Origin: Nitrospirota bacterium
Lineage (GTDB): Bacteria; Nitrospirota; Nitrospiria; Nitrospirales; Nitrospiraceae
Length of the DNA: 5,669 nucleotides
NCBI GenBank assembly: GCA_020028595.1
Contig: JAIBHQ010000101.1
Coordinates: forward strand, 1-5,669
Direction of reading: 5' to 3'
The position numbers were made by a program, and so were the translations under genes. Shown here in pieces: positions 1 to 4,580 of this stretch; positions within the stretch are counted from its first letter, which is position 1; each line of letters starts with the position of its first letter. Under the pieces are notes generated by a model, which was not told the origin of the DNA, did no database searches, and saw only the letters and a program-made list of their open reading frames with translations.

Positions 1-1
1 G

Positions 2-196
2 CCGCTCTTCGCGACGGCCTTGGGCGTGGACCGGTTCCTGGCCTACTTCAAGCAGGTGCGGGCCTACCTTTGGGGCGTGTCGGCTGTGTGCGGAGTGTTT
101 CTGATTACCGTCGGTGTACTGATCTACCTCAACTCGCTCACCATTATTACAAGTTTCCTCGAACAACACGGTATTGGCTGGTACCTCGGCCAATAA
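2..196 (+). CDS. ccdA: CcdA/DsbD-family membrane thiol-disulfide transporter, C-terminal end (partial)
   Basis: The open frame enters from the left edge and ends at TAA 194-196, giving 64 residues. It reads PLFATALGVDRFLAYFKQ, then a hydrophobic helix (about VSAVCGVFLITVGVLIYL), then a short polar tail ending WYLGQ. The pattern of an amphipathic stretch followed by a last 'GVFLITVGVLIY' helix is typical of the C-terminus of CcdA-type proteins. CcdA carries electrons across the cytoplasmic membrane from thioredoxin to periplasmic thioredoxin-like proteins such as ResA/TlpA. The catalytic cysteines lie upstream of the window, so the function rests on the C-terminal resemblance and on the context: two TlpA-like thioredoxins and the ResB-CcsA complex lie next to it on the opposite strand, converging on it. 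The alternative is the membrane part of another DsbD-like protein, which would have the same role. Confidence 0.72.
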   Translation, partial: PLFATALGVDRFLAYFKQVRAYLWGVSAVCGVFLITVGVLIYLNSLTIITSFLEQHGIGWYLGQ

Positions 197-329
197 CGGC
201 TGCTGACTTCCTTTTCTCCTGCTTCCGTTTTCGAATGGCCTGCATGATCCGCAGTGCGCGCTCTATCTCACCCGCCCACCCCAGGCGCGCCAAGACGCGC
301 CCTTTACCCGTGGCGAGTACCTTCCTAGC

Positions 330-352
330 GTGCGCGTTCTGCGAGCACAGGA
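330..352. repeat. 23-bp direct repeat, copy 1
   Basis: The segment begins GTGCGCGT and continues TCTGCGAGCACAGGA. It matches positions 562-584 at 21 of 23 bases, with the last 15 bases identical (338-352 and 570-584). The two copies are in the same orientation, 232 bp apart start to start, within the non-coding convergent gap. This could be a fragment of a dispersed intergenic repeat or the two edges of an inserted unit. Confidence 0.6.
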
Positions 353-414
353 TCATCAGGCCATCCGGATAGCCGAACTCATGTGCGTATGGTGTGAGGA
401 AGAACGTGACGGGT

Positions 415-437
415 GAGCGAAGCGCTTCAGTTTTTTT
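415..437 (+). terminator. Possible rho-independent terminator for the ccdA side
   Basis: A short stem AGCG-AAG-CGCT (416-426), inside the palindrome GAAGCGCTTC (419-428), is followed by AG... and seven T at 431-437. The orientation suits transcripts coming from ccdA. The stem is only 4-5 bp, and it lies about 220 bp beyond the ccdA stop, so this is weak. An alternative stem is the perfect GGCGCG/CGCGCC hairpin at 284-301, which is followed only by CTTT. Confidence 0.3.
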
Positions 438-561
438 ATTTGAGGAAGCGTCAGGTTTCTCTGACCGTATCCTCCCTCTTTGAGCGGTGGCTCAGTCTTG
501 TTCTTTCGAGTGCGGCTTGGTCGCCTCCCAACTGCGCGCATCGAGGGAGCACATTCTGATC

Positions 562-584
562 GTGCGCCCTCTGCGAGCACAGGA
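562..584. repeat. 23-bp direct repeat, copy 2
   Basis: The segment begins GTGCGCCC and continues TCTGCGAGCACAGGA, matching 330-352 at 21 of 23 bases. Only this copy also forms a hairpin with the bases to its right (see 562-591). It lies 20-50 bp beyond the stop codon of the last gene of the ccs operon. Confidence 0.6.
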
Positions 585-591
585 GGCGCAC
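562..591 (-). terminator. Hairpin just downstream of the ccs/tlpA operon
   Basis: GTGCGCC (562-568) is perfectly complementary to GGCGCAC (585-591), a 7-bp GC-rich stem. It can be extended by TC/GA pairs past one bulged base. It lies 20 nt beyond the TAG stop (611-613) of the last minus-strand gene, where a 3' end is expected. No U-tract follows on the minus strand, so it would be a non-canonical terminator or a 3'-end stabilising hairpin rather than a classic intrinsic terminator. Confidence 0.35.
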
Positions 592-610
592 CAAGCCGTC
601 AACTCGCTCC

Positions 611-1060
611 CTACCGTGCGTTCAGGGCCGCTCTGACGATCTCTTTCGCTTCCGGGCTCTCCCAGTCCCGCGCCCCGAAAATGCGGTGGATGATCACGCC
701 CTTCCGGTCCACCAGAAACGACATCGGCAGCGAGCGCGCCCCGTAGGCCAGCCCCACGCGGTAATCCGAATCGTGCAGGATCGGGAAGGTCAGTCCCAAC
801 TGGTTCCGGAACGGCCGCGTCACGGCAACCCCCTGCTGGTCCGTGGAGATCGCCAGGATCTCGAAGTCCTTCCGCTCGAAGGCCTTGTACAGCGCTTCCA
901 TCGCCGGCATCTCCACGCGGCAGGGCCCGCACCAGGTCGCCCAGAAATTGATGAAGACCACGGAGCCGCGATACTCCGACAGGGTCACGGCCTGGCCGTC
1001 GAGGTCCCGGAGCTGGAAGTTCGGCGCCTGGTCGCCGACTCTCAGCACGCCGCGCTTCAT
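611..1060 (-). CDS. TlpA/ResA-like thioredoxin-fold oxidoreductase without its own signal peptide
   Basis: This 149-residue protein is a complete TlpA/AhpC-TSA-type thioredoxin domain. The start of the fold is VGDQAPNFQL (8-17). The active site is FWATWCGPC with cysteines 44 and 47. The predicted cis-proline is Leu111-Pro112 in SLPMSFLVDR, where VP is more usual. RKGVIIHRIFG lies near the end. Such proteins reduce disulfides, here probably the CXXCH cysteines of apocytochrome c or a partner thioredoxin. The ATG at 1060-1058 overlaps the upstream stop as ATGA, so translation is probably coupled; there is no clear Shine-Dalgarno sequence. Oddly for a cytochrome c maturation thioredoxin, this start gives no signal peptide or membrane anchor. 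The same frame stays open upstream and encodes a linker-like stretch (EAITEAQPEPVQAPP) directly before Met1. It may therefore be the second domain of a protein that began as, or is still made as, a fusion with the upstream gene. The family is sure; location and exact substrate are not. Confidence 0.85.
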   Translation of the reverse strand: MKRGVLRVGDQAPNFQLRDLDGQAVTLSEYRGSVVFINFWATWCGPCRVEMPAMEALYKAFERKDFEILAISTDQQGVAVTRPFRNQLGLTFPILHDSDYRVGLAYGARSLPMSFLVDRKGVIIHRIFGARDWESPEAKEIVRAALNAR

Positions 1061-1686
1061 CGGTGGCGCCTGGACCGGCTCGGGCTGGGCTTCGGTGATG
1101 GCTTCCGGCCGGTTTTCGGCGTGACCTTCAGCAGATCTATGAGCACGTTCAGGCTGTCCAGCCTGGTCCAATCGCGCGGGCCGATGATGATCTCGCGAAT
1201 CACGCCCTGCTGATCGATGATGAAGGTCTCGGGCACGCCCATGCGCTTGTACGGCATGTCCGTCTTGCCCCACGAATCGATGAGGACCGGGAACGACAGG
1301 TTCATGCTCTTGATGAAGGGCGGAATGTCCTTGGTCGTCGTCACGCGATCGATGCTCACCGCCAGGATCACCAGCCCGTCCTTCTCGAAATTCTTGTGCA
1401 AGACCTCCATCGAGGGCATTTCTTCCTTGCAGGGCTTGCACCAGGTGGCCCAGAAATTCAGGAAGACGACCTTGCCGCGGTAATCCGAGAGGCGGACCGG
1501 TTTGTCGGCCAGATCCACGAGCGAAAACTCGGGCGCGACTTTGCCGACCTTGGGTGGCTCGTATTTGGAGCTCTGGAGCCAGACGATGCCGAACACCAGC
1601 ACCAGCACGCTGACCGCAATCAGCGAGACAACTAGCTTGTTCGTTTGCGCCGGCGCAACGGGCTCTGTGGCGGTTTGCTCAGTCAT
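1057..1686 (-). CDS. Membrane-anchored TlpA/ResA-like thiol-disulfide oxidoreductase
   Basis: A 209-residue protein with a short cytoplasmic tail, one uncleaved membrane segment (about 17-37, LVVSLIAVSVLVLVFGIVWL), then a thioredoxin fold facing the periplasm. Visible motifs are VGKVAPEFSL (47-56), the active site FWATWCKPC with cysteines 83 and 86, and the cis-proline Val151-Pro152 in MGVPETFIID. This is the layout of ResA, which takes electrons from CcdA and reduces the heme-binding cysteines of apocytochrome c. The operon with ResB and CcsA supports that role. The start chosen is ATG 1686-1684 (MTEQ). A GTG at 1704 would add MTFWSP but lies inside the heptad repeat; neither start has a Shine-Dalgarno sequence. 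The last 20 or so residues (KTGRKPSPKPSPSRSRRHR) are low-complexity and basic, unlike a normal ResA end. They look like a linker read in the wrong frame. The stop overlaps the next start by ATGA. Confidence 0.88.
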   Translation of the reverse strand: MTEQTATEPVAPAQTNKLVVSLIAVSVLVLVFGIVWLQSSKYEPPKVGKVAPEFSLVDLADKPVRLSDYRGKVVFLNFWATWCKPCKEEMPSMEVLHKNFEKDGLVILAVSIDRVTTTKDIPPFIKSMNLSFPVLIDSWGKTDMPYKRMGVPETFIIDQQGVIREIIIGPRDWTRLDSLNVLIDLLKVTPKTGRKPSPKPSPSRSRRHR

Positions 1687-1698
1687 TGGCGACCAAAA

Positions 1699-1775
1699 CG
1701 TCACTGGTCAATAGTCAACGGTCATTGGCCGGAACAGAGCTTTTACCATTGACGAATGACCATTGACCGATGACG
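1699..1775. repeat. Heptad-based inverted repeat A (GTCANNN x4 facing TGAC x4)
   Basis: GTCA occurs at 1700, 1707, 1714 and 1721, an exact 7-bp period. The complement TGAC occurs at 1750, 1757, 1764 and 1771, again every 7 bp. The two 30-bp arms (1699-1728 and 1746-1775) match at 23 of 30 positions as an inverted repeat, around a 17-bp spacer. It fills most of the gap between ccsA and the tlpA-like gene. As RNA it would form a long hairpin with regularly spaced internal mismatches just before the thioredoxin start. It may reduce or condition translation, or protect mRNA ends; that is inference. Confidence 0.85.
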
Positions 1776-1784
1776 CTCTCAGGC

Positions 1785-2708
1785 TCATGCGTAAGCATGG
1801 AGCCCTGAGAGCAGAAAATTCACTCCCCAGAAACAGAAGATCACCATGAGGAAGCCGAAGACCGCATAGATCGCCGCCCGCCGCCCCTCCCACCCGCGCG
1901 TCATCCGCGCGTGGATGTAGGCGCCGTAGATCAGCCACACGATCAGCGACCAGGTCTCTTTCGGGTCCCAGCTCCAGTAGCCGCCCCAGGCATAGTTGGC
2001 CCACATGGCGCCGAGGATGATGCCGAACGCCAGCATGGGGAAGCCGACCATGATCGCCTTGTAGCCCAGCTCGTCGATCGTTTCCAGGTCGGGCAGCACC
2101 GCCAGCAACTGCGAGCTCTGTCCCTTGCGCTCGGCCCTTTCACGGACCAGGTACATCAGGCCCAGGCCGCCGGCCATCGCGAAGGCCGCGTAGCTGGTCA
2201 GCGTGACCGACACGTGGATGTAGATCCAGTAGCTGTTCAACGCCGGCACCAGCGGCTCCGCCGTCTGGTAGCGGTACGGCAGCAGCGACGCCGCGCCCAT
2301 CGCGATGAAGCCGATCCCCACCACGAAGGCGCCGATCGTCTTGATGCGGTACCGGAACTCCAGCAGCACGTAGCCCAGGATGATCGCCCAGGAGACATAG
2401 GACATGGCCTCGAATTGATTGGACCAGGGCGCGAAAGTACCGGAATGCTGCATCCGCTCCATCGCACGCGTGAAGAGCGCCGCCGTGTTCATCATCCAGC
2501 CGAACACCGTGATGATCGTCGCCACCTGCCCGATCTGGACGGCCCAGCCCTGGTCGCTCTCCGTCGTGAACGAACTGGATTCAGCGGGATGCCCGGCCAC
2601 CGCCATCTGCATCGCCGGCTTCCGCGCGAACACATAGGCGACGTAGAGCGCAAAGGCCGCCAGGTAGAGCCAGAAGGTCATGTCGAATAAAAAGAGTGAG
2701 CGAAGCAT
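1785..2708 (-). CDS. ccsA: Cytochrome c synthetase subunit CcsA (ResC/CcsB), heme-handling membrane protein
   Basis: A 307-residue polytopic membrane protein of the heme-handling family, about the usual length for stand-alone CcsA/ResC. The tryptophan-rich WWD motif is at 241-253 (WGGYWSWDPKETW). Before it are the typical SNQFEAMSY segment (96-104) and hydrophobic helices at about 10-27, 56-80, 105-118, 125-143, 162-188 and 219-236. Others follow at about 254-267 and 279-301. His165 (YIHVSVTL) and His266 (AYIHAR) flank the WWD region and match the family's periplasmic heme-ligand histidines. With ResB it exports heme and attaches it to apocytochrome c on the outer face of the membrane. The start is well set by GGAGG (2717-2713), 4 nt before ATG. 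The gaps on both sides (resB-ccsA and ccsA-tlpA) each carry a heptad inverted repeat. Identification is firm; naming (CcsA, CcsB or ResC) varies between organisms. Confidence 0.95.
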   Translation of the reverse strand: MLRSLFLFDMTFWLYLAAFALYVAYVFARKPAMQMAVAGHPAESSSFTTESDQGWAVQIGQVATIITVFGWMMNTAALFTRAMERMQHSGTFAPWSNQFEAMSYVSWAIILGYVLLEFRYRIKTIGAFVVGIGFIAMGAASLLPYRYQTAEPLVPALNSYWIYIHVSVTLTSYAAFAMAGGLGLMYLVRERAERKGQSSQLLAVLPDLETIDELGYKAIMVGFPMLAFGIILGAMWANYAWGGYWSWDPKETWSLIVWLIYGAYIHARMTRGWEGRRAAIYAVFGFLMVIFCFWGVNFLLSGLHAYA

Positions 2709-2712
2709 AGAA

Positions 2713-2717
2713 CCTCC
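2713..2717 (-). promoter_or_regulatory. Shine-Dalgarno site of ccsA
   Basis: GGAGG on the minus strand, followed by TTCT and the ATG at 2708. It is the only strong ribosome binding site in the ccs operon, and it lies 8 bp from the end of the heptad inverted repeat B, so folding of that repeat could affect access to it. Confidence 0.75.
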
Positions 2718-2725
2718 AATAGGTA

Positions 2726-2788
2726 TCAGCCATCAGCGATCAGCCATCAGCTTTGTCCGGAAGCTGACCGCTGAATGCTGAGAGCTGA
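2726..2788. repeat. Heptad-based inverted repeat B (TCAGCNN x4 facing GCTGA x4)
   Basis: TCAGC occurs at 2726, 2733, 2740 and 2747; its complement GCTGA occurs at 2763, 2770, 2777 and 2784. Every step is exactly 7 bp. The two 28-bp arms (2726-2753 and 2761-2788) enclose a 7-nt loop TGTCCGG, so the whole element is 63 bp, nine heptads. The innermost unit TCAGCTT/AAGCTGA pairs perfectly; elsewhere 5-bp stems alternate with 2-nt mismatches. A degenerate further unit (GCTTA, 2791) runs into the resB stop codon. It fills the gap between resB and ccsA and ends 8 bp before the ccsA Shine-Dalgarno site. Confidence 0.9.
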
Positions 2789-2792
2789 CAGC

Positions 2793-4259
2793 TTATACAT
2801 TCAGCGTCTTGATCCGTTCCGTCAATTTCCGGAACTCCTTGTTGAAATCGATCTGATTCTTATGGGTCGTGCCGCCGAAATGCACCGTCACGGACGATTC
2901 GCCTTGGGCACCAGATCCATCTGACCTGGCCGGTATCACCTTGAACCAGAGCCGCCGGTGATAGATGAACGAGGAAAGCGAAATCCCCACCACGATCATC
3001 GTCGAGCCGATCCAGACGATGGTCACGCCCGGATCCCTGGTAATCTGCAGCCCCGTGAACTTCCGCGGCTGGTAGCCGACCAATTCGAACCGGTACTGCG
3101 ACCCCGGAATGTCGAATAGATCGGGGTAATGATAAAAAATCCAGGGCGTGGCTTCCAAGGCACTCTTCTTCGTGTGTTCGGCCATCACCAGCTTGATCGC
3201 CGGGTTCTCATGCTCGACCGACTTGGAATAGACCTTCTTCTCGCTGGAATTAAACCCGAAGTCCGCCACGAAATCGGACAGCGTCACCGTCAGGCCCAGC
3301 TTGTCGAGCGCGGTTTCCTTCTTCCACTGGAGATCCACCGTCTGCAGAATCTTGTCCGTCTTCTTGTCCTTCACGTTCAAGCGGGCGACATCCACCTGGT
3401 CCCACGAGTCGCCGTAGCTGGATTGATAGAACCAGATGCCCTTGTAGACCAGCGGGTCGTTCACCGAGATGGTCTTGGTCGTTTTCTCCTCGCCCTTCTC
3501 CAGCACCGTCAGCGTGCTGTTGTAGGACTTCACCGAGCCGTTTTCGTGATAGTCGATCCAGAACTTGTCGATGCGCAGATCGAAGCTGCCCTTCGGAATG
3601 TGATAGGTCTGGCCTTCGATACAGACGCCGAATTCCTGGAATCCATACAGGCTCCCGATCAGCCCGCCGGTCACGATCACCGTGGCGCTCAGGTGCGCCA
3701 TGTGCGCGCCTACTCTACCCATGATGCCCTTCGTCGCGTAGAGCGTCGCTTCGCCCGGCTCGTTCTTCGCCAATACCATGTAGCCCTTCTCGGCCAGGTA
3801 CTGGACGATGCCCTTCGACACCCCTTCCTTGGTGCCGGCCACCGGAATCTCCACCGTCTGCTTCAGATTCTTGATGAAGGGCAGCTGCACGCTCACCTTG
3901 TCCTGGTGCATGGAGCGCCAGATGCCGGGGAAGCGCTGGTAGAAACAGGTCAGCGAGTTGATGCAGAGGAGCGCGAGCAGGCTGGTGAAGTACCAGGTGT
4001 GATAGATGTCCGTCCAGCCCAGGCGCAGGAACCAGCGGTAGGCGTCCTCGCCGTATTCCTTGATGTAGACGTCGGCGCGCTCGTTCTGCTGGAGCACGGT
4101 GCCGATCGTGGCGACCACCGCGATAATCAGAAAGAGGAACATCGCCAGCTTGATCGAGGCGAAAAACTCGATCAGCTCGGCCTTGACCTCGTTCCAGCCG
4201 ATCCCGGGGGCCGGCCTGGGGGCTGATTGCCCGTTCAGCGCTTCAGATTTGCCGTTCAT
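2793..4259 (-). CDS. resB: Cytochrome c biogenesis protein ResB (Ccs1)
   Basis: A 488-residue protein, within the range of the ResB/Ccs1 family. It has a membrane helix at about 36-55 (SIKLAMFLFLIIAVVATIGTVLQQ region) and a second at about 88-107 with the typical HTWYFTSLLALLCINSLTC pattern. A third is at about 187-206 (GAHMAHLSATVIVTGG) and carries His189. A large periplasmic domain (about 210-405) includes NDPLVYKGIWFYQSSYGD, a ResB hallmark. A last helix lies at about 412-434, followed by a cytoplasmic tail of about 50 residues. ResB holds the apocytochrome and, with CcsA, forms the heme-attachment complex. ATG 4259-4257 is the natural start (MNGKSEAL); only a weak AGGG, 10 nt upstream, could serve as ribosome binding site. 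It is the first gene of the operon and has a good promoter about 120 bp upstream. Nothing in the sequence suggests damage. Confidence 0.94.
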   Translation of the reverse strand: MNGKSEALNGQSAPRPAPGIGWNEVKAELIEFFASIKLAMFLFLIIAVVATIGTVLQQNERADVYIKEYGEDAYRWFLRLGWTDIYHTWYFTSLLALLCINSLTCFYQRFPGIWRSMHQDKVSVQLPFIKNLKQTVEIPVAGTKEGVSKGIVQYLAEKGYMVLAKNEPGEATLYATKGIMGRVGAHMAHLSATVIVTGGLIGSLYGFQEFGVCIEGQTYHIPKGSFDLRIDKFWIDYHENGSVKSYNSTLTVLEKGEEKTTKTISVNDPLVYKGIWFYQSSYGDSWDQVDVARLNVKDKKTDKILQTVDLQWKKETALDKLGLTVTLSDFVADFGFNSSEKKVYSKSVEHENPAIKLVMAEHTKKSALEATPWIFYHYPDLFDIPGSQYRFELVGYQPRKFTGLQITRDPGVTIVWIGSTMIVVGISLSSFIYHRRLWFKVIPARSDGSGAQGESSVTVHFGGTTHKNQIDFNKEFRKLTERIKTLNV

Positions 4260-4351
4260 TCAGAATGTGCCCTAATAAAGCCTCAGGTTTACGCAAGCTG
4301 GTTTCTGAACCGGCAGGCCCGGTGGCAGGCTCAAAATGCGTCCAACCTATT

Positions 4352-4370
4352 GAAAGCCCGTGGAAAGCCC
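4352..4370. promoter_or_regulatory. Two GAAAGCCC direct repeats, 11 bp apart, near the resB transcription start
   Basis: GAAAGCCC occurs at 4352-4359 and 4363-4370. The starts are 11 bp apart, about one helical turn, so both would face the same side of the DNA. They fall about 10-30 bp downstream of the start predicted from the resB promoter. This is a plausible operator, but the regulator is unknown and chance cannot be excluded. Confidence 0.35.
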
Positions 4371-4386
4371 ATCAAAAGATAACGGC

Positions 4387-4416
4387 ATCCTACACGCCGC
4401 CTCGAAACACTGTCAA
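4387..4416 (-). promoter_or_regulatory. Predicted sigma-70-type promoter of the resB-ccsA-tlpA operon
   Basis: On the minus strand, TTGACA (4416-4411) matches the -35 consensus perfectly, followed after 18 bp by TAGGAT (4392-4387), 4 of 6 for the -10 box. Transcription would start near 4380, giving a leader of about 120 nt before the resB ATG. Confidence 0.55.
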
Positions 4417-4462
4417 GCCGGCGTCCATGCTCTCTTTCCGGTCAAAAAAACCCGATTTCTCA

Positions 4463-4492
4463 TTGACAAAATGAGCACTTAGCGGCGACAAT
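4463..4492 (+). promoter_or_regulatory. Predicted sigma-70-type promoter of metK
   Basis: TTGACA (4463-4468) is a perfect -35 box, followed after 18 bp by GACAAT (4487-4492), 4 of 6 for the -10 box. Transcription would start near 4499, leaving a leader of about 80 nt before the metK ATG. Confidence 0.55.
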
Positions 4493-4498
4493 GCCGCT
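4481..4498. promoter_or_regulatory. Inverted repeat over the metK -10 box, possible operator
   Basis: AGCGGC (4481-4486) and GCCGCT (4493-4498) form a perfect dyad with a 6-bp centre that coincides with the predicted -10 box. The placement suits a repressor site blocking RNA polymerase. The predicted start is just beyond it, so it is unlikely to act as an RNA hairpin. The regulator is unknown. Confidence 0.35.
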
Positions 4499-4569
4499 CA
4501 CAAACTGTCTTTCCAGTAGGCACCTGCAACCCCGCCGCGGAAGGCACGTTCAACCGATATCGAAGCAGC

Positions 4570-4575
4570 AAGGAG
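4570..4575 (+). promoter_or_regulatory. Shine-Dalgarno site of metK
   Basis: AAGGAG is followed by ACTCC and the ATG at 4581, a strong match at a normal distance. It fixes the metK start. Confidence 0.85.
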
Positions 4576-4580
4576 ACTCC

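Larger units (their letters stand above)
197..610. other. Convergent intergenic region without a convincing gene
   Basis: This 414-bp gap lies between the ends of ccdA (+) and the tlpA-like gene (-). No frame has a start with a ribosome binding site and a recognisable protein. On the minus strand one frame is open from just after a TGA at 492-494 down to 147, running into the end of ccdA. Read through, it gives peptides such as SPVTFFLTPYAHEFGYPDG and LARLGWAGEIERALRIMQA. These look protein-like, but the only ATG is at 356 and it has no Shine-Dalgarno sequence. The gap also holds a 23-bp repeat in two copies, a GGCGCG-N6-CGCGCC hairpin at 284-301 and a T-tract at 431-437. A decayed gene or a dispersed repeat is possible; no function can be assigned. 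Confidence 0.6.
4260..4580. other. Divergent promoter region between resB and metK
   Basis: This 321-bp non-coding gap serves both directions. Going right it holds the resB leader (4260-4380), a pair of GAAAGCCC repeats, the resB promoter (4387-4416), the metK promoter (4463-4492) with a dyad over its -10 box, an 80-nt metK leader and a good Shine-Dalgarno site. Small stems exist (for example GGTT-TCTG-AACC at about 4300-4311), but no known riboswitch was recognised. Confidence 0.7.

Noticed and set aside
147..356. 69-residue minus-strand ORF as a gene
   Set aside because: No Shine-Dalgarno sequence, overlap with the end of ccdA and no recognised family. It is recorded only as part of the open-frame observation.
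1061..1441. Upstream extension of the second thioredoxin frame to a start at 1441
   Set aside because: Most of it runs antiframe through the first thioredoxin's conserved domain and reads as low-complexity shadow sequence. Only the last 20 or so residues look like a linker, and this is covered by the frameshift finding.
1911..2690. Plus-strand ORF (259 codons) opposite ccsA
   Set aside because: Antisense shadow of the CcsA membrane protein; its His/Arg/Gln-rich composition is typical of such shadows.
1699..2788. Heptad arrays as CRISPR repeats or origin iterons
   Set aside because: Units are 7 bp with only 2-3 variable bases between cores, there are no spacers of CRISPR length, and the arms are inverted; no replication genes or DnaA-box clusters are nearby.
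3129..4226. Long plus-strand ORF (365 codons) opposite resB
   Set aside because: It is the antisense shadow of a firmly identified gene in GC-rich DNA, with an Arg/His/Asp-rich composition and no domain.
4441..4460. A-tract at 4444-4450 (T-tract on the minus strand) as a terminator
   Set aside because: No stem precedes it on either strand, and it lies upstream of both promoters' transcripts, where no gene end exists.
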